The notes below the pieces were generated by a model. That model ran no database searches. It worked only from the letters and a program-made list of their open reading frames with translations, and had not been told where the DNA came from. A stretch of DNA of 64,000 nucleotides from Sulfuricurvum sp. Its GTDB lineage: Bacteria > Campylobacterota > Campylobacteria > Campylobacterales > Sulfurimonadaceae. A program made the translations under genes and the position numbers. Shown piece after piece: positions 12,924 through 21,853 of the stretch; positions within the stretch are counted from its first letter, which is position 1, and each line of letters starts with the position of its first letter. The stretch is taken from the NCBI RefSeq assembly GCF_028681615.1, contig NZ_JAQUHV010000004.1, positions 62,001 through 126,000 on the forward strand, given 5' to 3'.

Positions 12924-12941
12924 ATCGGGCGAAAGCCCGAT
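12924..12941 (-). terminator. Intrinsic terminator after rpmA
   Basis: On the minus strand the sequence reads ATCGGGC-TTTC-GCCCGAT followed by TTTTG, a 7 bp GC-rich stem with a tetraloop and a short U tract. It lies 18 bases after the rpmA stop and should end the rplU-rpmA transcript, leaving obg to a separate or read-through transcript. Confidence 0.75.
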
Positions 12942-12958
12942 GTGAATCTTTGAGAAAA

Positions 12959-13216
12959 TTAAGCGGCAGGGATGATAGAAACTTGTTTGCGTTTTTTGTC
13001 TTTGCGTTCAAATGCAACGACACCGTCAACCAACGCATACAATGTGTGGTCTTTACCCATACCCATATTTTTACCCGGGTGAACTTTTGTTCCGCGTTGG
13101 CGGATAACGATGTTACCTGCTCTTACGAATTCACCACCGTATTTTTTGACACCGAGTCTACGTCCCGCTGAATCGCGGTTATTCTGTGTACTACCCTGAC
13201 CTTTCTTATGAGCCAT
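12959..13216 (-). CDS. rpmA: 50S ribosomal protein L27
   Basis: This 85-residue ribosomal protein has the highly conserved N-terminal region ([19 protein letters not shown]) and [18 protein letters not shown]. Its N-terminal tail reaches the peptidyl transferase centre. The protein begins directly with MAHKKG and has no Firmicutes-type N-terminal extension. It follows rplU by 28 bases. Confidence 0.97.
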   Translation of the reverse strand: MAHKKGQGSTQNNRDSAGRRLGVKKYGGEFVRAGNIVIRQRGTKVHPGKNMGMGKDHTLYALVDGVVAFERKDKKRKQVSIIPAA

Positions 13217-13244
13217 GCTATTCTCCTACTATTCTTTAAATGAA

Positions 13245-13553
13245 TTACGCAGCGATCTTAACGATACGAACGCGTGTGTGATCTCTTCTGAAACCACGTT
13301 TCAATTTACTGTCTTTACGGCGACGTTTTTTGTAGATCACGACTTTACGGTCACGACCTTCATTGATAACCTCAGCAGTAACAACAGCACCCTCTACAAA
13401 TGGAGTACCGGTTTTAAGTTCACCGTTATTAACGGCAAGAACTTCTTTGATTTCGACGGTGGCTTTAGGATCTAGTCCCATTTTATCGAACAAAAGGATA
13501 TCACCCTCTTGAACTTTATACTGTTTTCCGCCGTTTTTGATAATTGCGTACAT
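13245..13553 (-). CDS. rplU: 50S ribosomal protein L21
   Basis: This 102-residue protein opens with [18 protein letters not shown] and contains the basic [16 protein letters not shown] segment near the C-terminus, both typical of L21. It forms the usual rplU-rpmA-obg order seen in many bacteria. Confidence 0.97.
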   Translation of the reverse strand: MYAIIKNGGKQYKVQEGDILLFDKMGLDPKATVEIKEVLAVNNGELKTGTPFVEGAVVTAEVINEGRDRKVVIYKKRRRKDSKLKRGFRRDHTRVRIVKIAA

Positions 13554-13614
13554 TAGCGTTCCTTACTTACAAGTCTACAAAAAGTGGCGAATTATAGCCA
13601 ACGTTTATTTAAGC

Positions 13615-13986
13615 TTAAATTAAAGCGATCGCATCGATCTCAACAAGTGCATTTTTCGGTAACGTTTTAACAGCAACCGTAGAGCGTGCAGGCTTATGAT
13701 TTCCGAATGCTTCGCCATAGATTGTATTCACAGCTGCAAAGTCATCCATACTATCGAGAAAAATAGTTGTTTTAACCACTTTATCTAATGAACTTCCTGC
13801 CGCTTCCAAAACCGCTTTGAGGTTTGAGATCACTTGAACACATTGTGCGCTGACATCACCGCTGAGCATCTCTCCTGCCGGGGTAAGTGCGATTTGACCG
13901 GAAGTAAAAACCATTCCGTTAGCAATTATCGCTTGCGAATAGGGTCCGATAGCTGCTGGAGCGTTTGGAGTATGAACAGATGTCAT
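13615..13986 (-). CDS. ridA: RidA family reactive intermediate/imine deaminase
   Basis: The 123-residue protein fits the RidA (YjgF/YER057c/UK114) family, with [20 protein letters not shown] near the start and the C-terminal [19 protein letters not shown] segment with the active-site arginine. It hydrolyses reactive enamine/imine by-products of PLP enzymes such as threonine dehydratase. It stands between L21 and a thioredoxin-like gene, with no obvious functional link to either. Confidence 0.93.
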   Translation of the reverse strand: MTSVHTPNAPAAIGPYSQAIIANGMVFTSGQIALTPAGEMLSGDVSAQCVQVISNLKAVLEAAGSSLDKVVKTTIFLDSMDDFAAVNTIYGEAFGNHKPARSTVAVKTLPKNALVEIDAIALI

Positions 13987-14012
13987 TATAGTTTCCTTTG
14001 AGTATTGATCAA

Positions 14013-14408
14013 TTATTTTTTGTATTTTACCAAAGCATCATCAAGAATTGACTGATAATCCTCTACCGGCCAATATCCCGGCATAGAATAAATCACTTTT
14101 CCGTTATTGTCTAAAAAGTAATTCATCGGTACCATTTTTGCAGTCAAATTTTTCGGATAAACACTTTTATCACGGGTTACATGTACGGCTACAAATTTTG
14201 AATTCAATTTTGAAACAACATCTTCATCTTGAAGGGTCGTTGCCTCAAATTTACGGCACCATCGGCACTGTTCGCTCGTTATGAGAACCAATAAAGGCTT
14301 GGACTCTTTTTTCGCTTTTGCTTGTGCTTGCTCGTAAGTATCATTCCAAGCAATTTCTGCTGCAAAGAGATTAGCCATCAGTAATACTGCTAGTACTATT
14401 TTTTTCAT
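14013..14408 (-). CDS. Periplasmic thioredoxin-fold protein
   Basis: This 131-residue protein has an N-terminal signal peptide (to about residue 17, LLMANLFA) and a thioredoxin fold with a CRWC active site (C48, C51) inside [11 protein letters not shown], followed by the cis-proline region VPMNYFLD. It resembles DUF255/SoxW-type or thioredoxin_7 proteins that keep periplasmic or cytochrome-related thiols reduced. The exact substrate cannot be told from the sequence. It is probably cotranscribed with dapE upstream. Confidence 0.8.
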   Translation of the reverse strand: MKKIVLAVLLMANLFAAEIAWNDTYEQAQAKAKKESKPLLVLITSEQCRWCRKFEATTLQDEDVVSKLNSKFVAVHVTRDKSVYPKNLTAKMVPMNYFLDNNGKVIYSMPGYWPVEDYQSILDDALVKYKK

Positions 14409-14437
14409 TTCTCGGCCTTTTTTTCTAAAACGAAATT

Positions 14438-15535
14438 TTACCTAAAATTATCAATCAACTTTGTAAAAACAGTATAAAGATTTTTCACTTCATCAATGGA
14501 TGTACGCTCATTCGGAGCATGGATCGTATCATTAATAACACCGAATTCAATTACGTCTATTCCGTATGCAGCGACAAAGCGGGCATCTGATGTCCCACCG
14601 GCCGTAGAATTTTTAGGCGTCAACTCGCATACAGACTCTATTGCATCCGAAAGGGCACGGACTATTTCAGTATCCGCATCCGTTACAAACGGCTCAGCCG
14701 ACTGATCGAGTCGGAGAGTATAGTCCAGCCCTTCCAAATGCTCCGCGATAAACGACTCAATCGATCCTTTGTCCGTACGAGTGGAGTTACGGACATTAAA
14801 CATCATCTTAAGTTTCCCCGGAGAAACGTTCGTCGTCTCGATTCCCGCACGGATATCCGTAATAACGATCTGACTTGGGGCAAAATATTCATCCCCATTA
14901 TCCAAAAAGGCACCCGCAATTTTTGAAAGTACCGGTGCAATTTTGTGAACCGGATTGATCGCTTTTTCCGGATAGGCGGCATGACCTTGTTTCCCGATTA
15001 TTTCAATAATCCCGTTAATCGATCCCCGTCGCCCAACTTTGATCGCATCCCCGAAAGTGACCTCACAGGTCGGCTCTGCGACAACGACGGCATCCGGGAG
15101 CAAATGGTGCTCCTTTAGATATTTTAATACCTCAACCGTTCCGAATTTTGCCGGACCTTCCTCATCAGAAGTCAGTAAAATCGAAAGTGTTCCATTAAAA
15201 TTTTCAACCTCGCTCAAAGCTTGTGTAAACGCTGCAACACCGCTTTTCATATCTTGGGCGCCGCGGGCATAAATATAGCCATCTTTTTCGGTTGCGATAA
15301 ACGGGTCGGTATTCCAGCCGTCTCCAGCAGGAACAACATCAACATGTCCTGCAAAACACAAATGCTTTCCTTCCCCGAAAGTACGATAAGCAAAAAAGTT
15401 TTTAACTCCTTCTTTATCGATGCGAATCACTTTGAAGTCACTCAAATAGTCTGATAAAAAATCGAAAATACCTCCATCTTCAGGAGTAACACTCTGTGAT
15501 TCCAAAAGTTGTTTAAATAATTCAATAACGTTCAA
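14438..15535 (-). CDS. dapE: Succinyl-diaminopimelate desuccinylase
   Basis: This 365-residue M20 metallohydrolase of the lysine/diaminopimelate pathway has zinc ligands in CFAGHVDVVP (H64, D66 motif), the bridging region GAQDMKSGV (D95) and the catalytic SDEEGPA (E125-E126). The start is TTG, whose TTGA overlaps the TGA stop of the MutS-like gene upstream, so the two are translationally coupled. Confidence 0.93.
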   Translation of the reverse strand: MNVIELFKQLLESQSVTPEDGGIFDFLSDYLSDFKVIRIDKEGVKNFFAYRTFGEGKHLCFAGHVDVVPAGDGWNTDPFIATEKDGYIYARGAQDMKSGVAAFTQALSEVENFNGTLSILLTSDEEGPAKFGTVEVLKYLKEHHLLPDAVVVAEPTCEVTFGDAIKVGRRGSINGIIEIIGKQGHAAYPEKAINPVHKIAPVLSKIAGAFLDNGDEYFAPSQIVITDIRAGIETTNVSPGKLKMMFNVRNSTRTDKGSIESFIAEHLEGLDYTLRLDQSAEPFVTDADTEIVRALSDAIESVCELTPKNSTAGGTSDARFVAAYGIDVIEFGVINDTIHAPNERTSIDEVKNLYTVFTKLIDNFR

Positions 15536-17565
15536 CTTAAATCCTCTTTTAATTGCGTCTCATATTCCAATCGTAAACCTTGAGGTGTCATTATAAAGCC
15601 CATCAGTTTGATTTTGCCTTGCAGAATTTGACGAGAATGGGTTTCACATAATGCTATAAGATGATGATGTTCTTTGACAGCATTATTTTTTTGAGGATTT
15701 CTCACCAATGCTCCGCAGATAACACATTCACATGCAACCACTTCACGATATCGTTTGATATACTCTTTTTGATTGCCCAATTCTAAAACATCATACTCTT
15801 TTGCCAAAGTTTCTCGTAATCGCTTGGCGTTTTGTAAAAAATGGGAGTTCATATGAAGCGACTCGGCAAACTCTAAACCATACACGCTGCTCCCGCGCCC
15901 AGGTTTAAGTATCCGGTCATAAATCAAACGATCATTCTCCTGATTGTAATGAACACTCAAATGCAAATTGACCACTTCACGCAAACGGCTAAGCTCACTA
16001 ATCATGGAAAGCTGATGTAAATGGGTAGTCATTAGAAAAAGAGAGCCTTTTTGTGAGAGTTCCATAATCGTACTTGCAACAATAGCAACGGCAGAGAGCG
16101 TTTCCGTCCCGTGACTGATCTCATCCCCTAAAATAAGGGAGCGGGACGTTGCACGGCTAAAGACAGTATTGAGTTCCAACATCTCTACTCCAAAGGTTGA
16201 GAGCGATTTTGCAACATTGTCACGCGATTGTATACGGGTATAGACCCCGTCAAAAAGTGAAAATTTCATCGCTTTTGCGGGGACATAAAAACCGGCTTGT
16301 GCCAGTGCTACGGCAATTCCGATACTTTTCATGAGAGATGACTTCCCGCTGGAATTGATCCCATACAGCAATACCCCGCGAATATTGGCACCGTCGTGTA
16401 CTTTTGAATCCAGCATGACCGTATCCGGATACGGCAAATCGAGATGATCGCGATCCCCCATGACAATATCATTGGGAACATACGCTATCCCCTGTGCTTC
16501 TACCAACAAATGGCGTAATCCGCTGATCTGTAAAAAATTTTCTTTTGATGATTCGATGATCGTCGGGCGTACAAGCGCATACTTTTGAGCACTCAAGGCT
16601 GAAACAACAGCCACATCGATTTGAGCGATCCAATCAATCGTGTTACGCATAAGAAAAATTTGAGACTCTACCCATTGACGGTCACCGAAATGATTTTTAA
16701 GCTCGACATCCCATCCATCTAAAAGTGTTTCCGAAGGAAGCAGATGTATCAGTTTATGTTTTACACAATAGGACTGGATTTCAATCACTATACTTAATGA
16801 CAATAGAAAAGACTCTATATTACTCTCACAACGACTTTGAAGTTGCCACCATAAAAGCTCAATATCCCCCATTTTTTCTAACCGTTCTTTTAACCATGAT
16901 GCATGGGGGTTAACTGCTTCAATCCAATCCAAACGGCGATTAAGCTCGCGAGAATTTTGGATTGGCAAAAAAAGACGAAGACGGCCTAAACGCTGTCCCA
17001 TAGGAGTCGACATGGTCAATAAAAGTTTAGTAATACTCGGTACTCTAAAATCGATTGCCGTCATTTCGAGTTGTTCGAGTGCATTATTACCCAATTCCAT
17101 CAGTTCTGTTGTTTCCAGAAAAATAGGATGTGCATATGCGGTTGTATCCGTATCCTTTAGATGATGGGCCAGCAATGCCAATGCCTGAGCGCAAAGCGGC
17201 CTTATTTCGAGGTTCAGATGTTCTATAGGCGTAAGGAGAGAGTGTACGTTAAATACTTTTTTAAACAGGGAATTTTGGCTTTCAATATCATAGGCTCTAT
17301 CATCATAAATAGCTTCAAACATGGCAAAATTACTTGCAATTTCTTCAAATAACTGTTTTGAAGATGCCCCAATGATAAGACGACGGCTGTTCGTAACAAA
17401 CAGCAAATGCAATACTTTATCAATTGCACCGTATGGATGGGAAGGTTCCGCTGCAATTTCAGACATCCATCCTTTTAATCCAAAGGGTTCAAACATTACT
17501 AAACCGATTGAATATCCATCGGCATTATAACTGATAAACAGTGCAGCCTGAGGTTCTTTAATCAT
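15532..17565 (-). CDS. MutS-family ATPase with C-terminal HNH domain (MutS7-like)
   Basis: The 677-residue protein has a connector-like N-terminus (about 1-140), a MutS core/lever region (about 150-340, with LLLTMSTPMGQRLGRLRLFL) and the ATPase domain with Walker A YGINSSGKSS (401-410), LILGDEIS (477-484) and TTHLHQL. The last 66 residues form an HNH-type zinc module with C614, C617, H633-H635, C640 and H643. This arrangement matches MutS7, described in some marine Campylobacterota, giant viruses and octocoral mitochondria. I see no N-terminal mismatch-recognition domain I, and the 141 bases to the divergent PAS gene leave no room for one. It could be a domain-reduced MutS7 or a related subfamily. 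The ATPase and HNH motifs look intact. It overlaps dapE. Confidence 0.75.
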   Translation of the reverse strand: MIKEPQAALFISYNADGYSIGLVMFEPFGLKGWMSEIAAEPSHPYGAIDKVLHLLFVTNSRRLIIGASSKQLFEEIASNFAMFEAIYDDRAYDIESQNSLFKKVFNVHSLLTPIEHLNLEIRPLCAQALALLAHHLKDTDTTAYAHPIFLETTELMELGNNALEQLEMTAIDFRVPSITKLLLTMSTPMGQRLGRLRLFLPIQNSRELNRRLDWIEAVNPHASWLKERLEKMGDIELLWWQLQSRCESNIESFLLSLSIVIEIQSYCVKHKLIHLLPSETLLDGWDVELKNHFGDRQWVESQIFLMRNTIDWIAQIDVAVVSALSAQKYALVRPTIIESSKENFLQISGLRHLLVEAQGIAYVPNDIVMGDRDHLDLPYPDTVMLDSKVHDGANIRGVLLYGINSSGKSSLMKSIGIAVALAQAGFYVPAKAMKFSLFDGVYTRIQSRDNVAKSLSTFGVEMLELNTVFSRATSRSLILGDEISHGTETLSAVAIVASTIMELSQKGSLFLMTTHLHQLSMISELSRLREVVNLHLSVHYNQENDRLIYDRILKPGRGSSVYGLEFAESLHMNSHFLQNAKRLRETLAKEYDVLELGNQKEYIKRYREVVACECVICGALVRNPQKNNAVKEHHHLIALCETHSRQILQGKIKLMGFIMTPQGLRLEYETQLKEDLS

Positions 17566-17661
17566 ACCATCACCACGTCGATTTTAATTTCTGGGAGTTA
17601 TTATATCTATAATAAAAAAAACAAAATAAAAATTTAACTTTTATTTTTGTAATAATCGAGT

Positions 17662-17667
17662 TATAAT
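17662..17667 (+). promoter_or_regulatory. -10 box of the PAS protein gene
   Basis: A perfect TATAAT lies 40 bases before the ATG of the PAS gene, inside an AT-rich stretch. No good -35 hexamer is visible, which is usual for sigma-70 promoters in this phylum. Confidence 0.5.
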
Positions 17668-17706
17668 CGCAAGCTTATATTCTAATCTAAGTTTAGGACA
17701 TCCATT

Positions 17707-18126
17707 ATGAAACGACCTACCCCGGTAAACGAAGAAGTTTTATTTGACGGACGAAGTTTGATTTCCGAAACCGATACTAAAGGCATTATTACCTATGTCA
17801 ACCGTAAGTTTACGGAAATGACTGGTTATACAGCCCAAGAAGCAGTCGGACAGCCACACAGTCTACTACGCCATCCAGATATGCCAAAAGCAGGCTTCGA
17901 AGGGATGTGGAAAATTATCCAAAGCGGTAAAATATGGGAAGGATACGTTAAAAATCTTCGCAAAGACGGAAAGTTTTACTGGGTTGTTGTACATATCGTT
18001 CCAAAACTCGATGAAGAGGGAAATATTATCGGCTACATAGCTTCACGCAAGATGCCGGATCGTAATCGTCTTAAAATCGTCGAACAGCAATATGCTGAAT
18101 TGCTCGCAGCAGAAAAAAACGGTTAA
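17707..18126 (+). CDS. Stand-alone PAS domain protein (Aer-like)
   Basis: This 139-residue protein is a single PAS fold with the sequence pattern of energy-taxis sensors: DTKGIITYVNRKFTEMTGYT, the HSLLRHPDMPK motif and a C-terminal WEGYVKNLRKDGKFYWV strand pair. Such domains usually bind FAD or haem and report redox state. No transmembrane, HAMP, kinase or MCP domain follows; the reading frame ends cleanly. It could act in trans on chemoreceptors. It is convergent with the MATE gene, overlapping its end by 4 bases. Confidence 0.8.
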   Translation: MKRPTPVNEEVLFDGRSLISETDTKGIITYVNRKFTEMTGYTAQEAVGQPHSLLRHPDMPKAGFEGMWKIIQSGKIWEGYVKNLRKDGKFYWVVVHIVPKLDEEGNIIGYIASRKMPDRNRLKIVEQQYAELLAAEKNG

Positions 18127-19427
18127 ACCTTATGGTTTAGCCACTTTTTCTGCTGATAAACTTTCCAAAACCACCATCCTTTAATGAATGTTTCAATTGT
18201 CATAGCAATATAAACTCCCAAAATTCCGCCTCCCGATTTTAGGACTAAATAAGATGGAATAATACGAAAAAGCCATAACGAACCTATCGAAATCTGCATA
18301 CTCATCTTGGTCGCACCGGCACCTCGCAATGCACCGCTTAGAACAAATGTCATTGCAAGCGGTATTTGTGAGATCCCCACAAGCCGCAGATAGAGTGCCG
18401 CTTGATCCATTGTTTCCGGATCGTTGGTAAAAAACTGGATCATAAGTTCCGGAACAATGAGCAGGACAATCCCCACACTCCCCATAAAAACCATTGCTAT
18501 TTTGGTGCTGAGAACTCCGGATGCATACGCATAATCATATTGCCGCGCACCGATGTATTGCCCTGCCAGTACCATAGCGGCTACCGAAAAACCAAAACCC
18601 GGCATGAATGCTAAAGCCTCTATCCGAAGTCCGATCTGATACCCTGCCAACGCCTCGGTACCCTGTGAAGCAATCATCATGACAAAGAGTAAAAAGGATG
18701 TTACCCCGACAACGCGTTCTACCGCTGCCGGAGTGCCGATAACAATCATTTTTTTGAAATCTCCCAAAGTAAAAATCGGATAGATATCCAAGACCCCGCC
18801 TTTTCGTTGCAAAAGCCATCCATACAGCACAACATTAAATCCATAGGCACATACGGTAGCATAAGCCGCTCCCTCTACTCCCATCGCTTCGAATCCGCCA
18901 TGCCCGAAAATGAAAAGATAATTCAATCCGCCGTTGAGCAATGCCGAAAAAATTTTGATGGCTAACGATGTTCGGGTATCCCCTGCTGCGGAAAGGGCAT
19001 TATAAGCTAAGGTATCGAGAAAAATAAGCCCCATCCCTAAGGAGAGAATTCCAAAATATCCGCTGCCAAGGTCTACGACATCGCTGCTTGAGCCCATCCA
19101 GCGAAAAAAATCAGCCGAAAATATCCATCCGATCCCCCCGACAATTAAAGATCCGGCTAAAGCTACCCACATCCCGACGTATACCACTGCCGAAGCACGA
19201 TTACGCCGTCCACTTCCGATATATCGGGAAATCAACGCACTCGACCCGATAGCATAAACGCTCATTAAAGCCTGAATCACCATCAGAAACTGCATTGACA
19301 GTCCGACAGCCGCCAGTGCCGCAACACCCAGTGCACCCACCATTAGCATATCGATAAGAATCTGTACAATATCGAGCAAATGTTTCAATGCAGCCGGAAT
19401 TGCCAGCCGAAGCACCCGTTGTTTCAT
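18123..19427 (-). CDS. MATE family efflux transporter
   Basis: This 434-residue membrane protein has about twelve helices and the two-fold repeat of MATE exporters. Motifs include the N-terminal IPAALKHLLDIVQILIDMLM segment and GSSALISRYIGSG. MATE proteins expel cationic compounds in exchange for Na+ or H+. It ends a three-gene minus-strand unit (MFS, small hypothetical, MATE). The substrate is unknown. Confidence 0.88.
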   Translation of the reverse strand: MKQRVLRLAIPAALKHLLDIVQILIDMLMVGALGVAALAAVGLSMQFLMVIQALMSVYAIGSSALISRYIGSGRRNRASAVVYVGMWVALAGSLIVGGIGWIFSADFFRWMGSSSDVVDLGSGYFGILSLGMGLIFLDTLAYNALSAAGDTRTSLAIKIFSALLNGGLNYLFIFGHGGFEAMGVEGAAYATVCAYGFNVVLYGWLLQRKGGVLDIYPIFTLGDFKKMIVIGTPAAVERVVGVTSFLLFVMMIASQGTEALAGYQIGLRIEALAFMPGFGFSVAAMVLAGQYIGARQYDYAYASGVLSTKIAMVFMGSVGIVLLIVPELMIQFFTNDPETMDQAALYLRLVGISQIPLAMTFVLSGALRGAGATKMSMQISIGSLWLFRIIPSYLVLKSGGGILGVYIAMTIETFIKGWWFWKVYQQKKWLNHKV

Positions 19428-19438
19428 AATATATGTAT

Positions 19439-19723
19439 TCAGTTTTGTAACTTCTGTGAAATTGCATGCATAACACTAAACAACTCGTCTTTTGTTTCGT
19501 AACGCAGTTCTACCCTATTGATCGGCACCTCACCTACCGGATCAAAATCGCAGATTAAGACATAGGCGATCAATACGATCGCATCTGCTTTTAATTCTGC
19601 CCATTCCAATGAAACCGATGCTGTTTCACCGGCAGCATGAATTAATGCCGCCGGATATAAACGAGTCACTTTAGACAAATCAATTTTATGTCCATTTGAC
19701 TCAAACCAAATCTCTTTATTCAT
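19439..19723 (-). CDS. Hypothetical protein, 94 residues
   Basis: I do not recognise this soluble protein. It has no signal peptide or membrane helix. The composition suggests a small alpha/beta fold, with a hydrophobic strand-like run at about 48-60 (AIVLIAYVLICDFDP) and a C-terminal helix. Its ATG overlaps the MFS stop codon (ATGA) and it lies 11 bases before the MATE gene, so the three are probably one transcript. A PH-like or regulatory role is possible but not supported by a motif. Confidence 0.65.
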   Translation of the reverse strand: MNKEIWFESNGHKIDLSKVTRLYPAALIHAAGETASVSLEWAELKADAIVLIAYVLICDFDPVGEVPINRVELRYETKDELFSVMHAISQKLQN

Positions 19724-20967
19724 CCTATCTCCTTAAGTACGAACGTCCGTCGAATCCATCCATAATAAAATGCCGCCAGTGCAAATACACTTCCCAAAAT
19801 CAAAGTAATAGTCCCTAATGAAACTCCTACCTGAGCTAAAGAGCCTATCAAAAGCGATACTGATGCTCCGACTCCTAAAAAAATCATATCGTTATACGCA
19901 ATGACACGACCGTAGAAATCACTATTGGTATGATGCTGCAAAAGGGTATAGGTATACGACCACAATGTCGTCGTCACAAAACCGACTCCGATCGAAGCGA
20001 TAACAGAAAAATAAAAATGTTCAATCGCGAATGCCCACAAAGCAATACTCAACGCTTCGGCAAGCAACAACCATCCCAGTCTAGAATTATTAATCCAATG
20101 CCCTAGTATCATCGGACCGATTACAAGTCCCAGTGCCCGTGCAGCATTAATTAACCCAATCCCTAATGAAACTGCAATGATTTGCGCATAGAAATGCTTA
20201 GCCGCTAATGCTACCAATGCATCAAATGCCGTAAAACCTACTACGGCATGCAAAATCATCAGATGCAAGACGATACGGTTATCACGAATGTATCCAAAAG
20301 TTTCCCTCATCATTTTTACAAAGTGATCCTCATTCGTCGATAACTCGATATTCATACGAAGTGATAAAACCAATATCAATACAACCATAAATAATCCGGC
20401 GTCCAATACAAAAGCCGCTGTAGTTCCCGCCCAGTAGACAAATAATCCGCTCAAAGCCATCCCAACCGTATAAGATAGTGACCATATTATCGAATGTATT
20501 TCATTTGCGATTTGAAGTGATTTCCCCTCCAGAATTCTAGGAAGAAGCGACATTTCTACCGTAAAATGGAAACTTGATGCCCCCATGCGAATAAATACTA
20601 AAAGATACAAAAACCATAACATACTAATATTGTCAACACTAATCAATGACAGGGTACAAACGATTTCAATAAAGGTAAGTATGATCATGAGCCGTTTAGG
20701 ATGAATCCGATCGAGAATGACTCCACTCAAAGGCGCTTGAAACACCCCCGGTAAAAAATGTATTGCCGCTACCAATGCAATGATAGAAGCACTAGCATCC
20801 ATTTGTATCAACAAAGTATAGATCGCGACATTGCTAAACCAAGCACCGAAATAGGCAATCAGCTGAATTATAGAAAGACGACGAAGCAGTGGTTCGTTCC
20901 GTAAAAGAGTTAAATAGCGTTTCATAACCGGAAGGTTATCATAGTTCGTTAAAGTTTTTATTTTCAT
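19720..20967 (-). CDS. Major facilitator superfamily transporter
   Basis: This is a twelve-helix MFS protein of the enterobactin-exporter-like (EntS/MFS_3) layout, with GVILDRIHPKRLMI as the loop 2-3 motif. I set the start at the ATG at 20967 (415 residues), but the ATG at 20925 (401 residues, MKRYLTLLRNEPLLRR) is equally likely because neither has a good ribosome site. The longest frame, from 21075, would run under the flaG ribosome site and start and is unlikely. The substrate cannot be inferred. It lies divergent to flaG, whose sigma-28-type promoter sits in its 5' end. Confidence 0.8.
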   Translation of the reverse strand: MKIKTLTNYDNLPVMKRYLTLLRNEPLLRRLSIIQLIAYFGAWFSNVAIYTLLIQMDASASIIALVAAIHFLPGVFQAPLSGVILDRIHPKRLMIILTFIEIVCTLSLISVDNISMLWFLYLLVFIRMGASSFHFTVEMSLLPRILEGKSLQIANEIHSIIWSLSYTVGMALSGLFVYWAGTTAAFVLDAGLFMVVLILVLSLRMNIELSTNEDHFVKMMRETFGYIRDNRIVLHLMILHAVVGFTAFDALVALAAKHFYAQIIAVSLGIGLINAARALGLVIGPMILGHWINNSRLGWLLLAEALSIALWAFAIEHFYFSVIASIGVGFVTTTLWSYTYTLLQHHTNSDFYGRVIAYNDMIFLGVGASVSLLIGSLAQVGVSLGTITLILGSVFALAAFYYGWIRRTFVLKEIG

Positions 20968-20976
20968 TGACGATTT
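20950..20976 (+). promoter_or_regulatory. Sigma-28 (FliA)-type promoter of flaG-fliS
   Basis: A perfect TAAAGTTT (20950-20957) is followed by an 11-base spacer and GACGATTT (20969-20976), close to the FliA consensus TAAAGTTT-N11-GCCGATAA. It lies 44 bases before the flaG ATG. The -10 element matches 5 of 8 positions. The element overlaps the 5' end of the divergent MFS gene. Confidence 0.65.
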
Positions 20977-21020
20977 AGCAAATACAAAATGTCTCAAACT
21001 TAATGACAAGGAGAAGCAAA

Positions 21021-21413
21021 ATGGAAATCTTGCAAACCACTGCCAAGATGCAACAGAGCCAAAGTGTTGCACCAAAAATAAATGCAGACCTAAATCCTAC
21101 GCAAAGTGTCCAACAAATTCAAAAAGCTCAGATCAATCAAGATAAAGTTGCACAAATCAATAATGATCAGAAAACTTCCAAAACCAATTCACAAGAACAA
21201 ATGAATAAATTGATCGATCAACTGAATCAATCACTAAACCCATTCAATACTTCTCTACGTTTTGGATTTGATAATTCGTCAGAAGATTTTTATGTATCAG
21301 TCATCGATACAAAAAGCAACCGTATGCTTAGACGTTTTCCTGTCGAACAAGCAGAGCAGCTTTTACCAAAAATTCAAGAAGTGCATGGTTTATTATTCGA
21401 TCAAAAAGGGTAA
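21021..21413 (+). CDS. flaG: Flagellar protein FlaG
   Basis: This 130-residue protein has a low-complexity Gln/Asn/Ser-rich N-terminal half and the FlaG domain at about 65-130, with FGFDNSSEDFYVSVID and the MLRRFPVEQAEQLLPKI ending. In Campylobacter and relatives FlaG influences filament length. I chose the ATG at 21021 because AAGGAG lies just upstream; the ATG at 21003 has no ribosome site and would include that AAGGAG as codons. fliS follows, which fits a late-flagellar unit. Confidence 0.88.
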   Translation: MEILQTTAKMQQSQSVAPKINADLNPTQSVQQIQKAQINQDKVAQINNDQKTSKTNSQEQMNKLIDQLNQSLNPFNTSLRFGFDNSSEDFYVSVIDTKSNRMLRRFPVEQAEQLLPKIQEVHGLLFDQKG

Positions 21414-21472
21414 TTTACTATAGCAAAGCAAAAAAATAAAATTTTATTCGAACACATTACCAAGGATATTTT

Positions 21473-21853
21473 ATGTATAACAATCTCGCGTACGACACTT
21501 ATAATCAAAATAACATAGGGGTTGAATCACCTGAAAAACTGGTTCAAATGATGTATGAAGGAATATTGCGTTTCAACATGCAGGCAAAACGCTCAATCAT
21601 GGATGGTGATATCGAAAGACGGACATATTGGATCAACCGGTCGAATGCCGTAATCATGGAACTTATAAATATTTTAGATTACAAACAAGGGGATATTGCC
21701 CATTATCTTTCAGGTCTTTACACCTATCAGCTTCGCCTTCTATTAGAGGCAAATATTTACAACAATCCGATAAAATTAGATGAAGTCAGCCAAGTTTTCA
21801 AAGGGCTTTTAGAAGCATGGAAAGAGAGCACTGATGTGGCTAACCAAGCTTAA
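21473..21853 (+). CDS. fliS: Flagellin export chaperone FliS
   Basis: This 126-residue helical-bundle protein opens with a tyrosine/asparagine-rich N-terminus (MYNNLAYDTYNQNN) and contains SPEKLVQMMYEGILRFN, typical of FliS. It binds the flagellin C-terminus in the cytoplasm and prevents early polymerisation. It follows flaG by 59 bases and has an AAGGAT site before its ATG. The next gene starts inside its last codons. Confidence 0.93.
   Translation: MYNNLAYDTYNQNNIGVESPEKLVQMMYEGILRFNMQAKRSIMDGDIERRTYWINRSNAVIMELINILDYKQGDIAHYLSGLYTYQLRLLLEANIYNNPIKLDEVSQVFKGLLEAWKESTDVANQA

Noticed and set aside
21003-21020. Upstream ATG for flaG (MTRRSKMEI...)
   Set aside because: No ribosome site precedes it, and the AAGGAG that fits the ATG at 21021 lies inside these codons.
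20968-21075. N-terminal extension of the MFS transporter to 21075
   Set aside because: It would overlap the flaG start and its ribosome site, and the extension is not like the start of an MFS protein.
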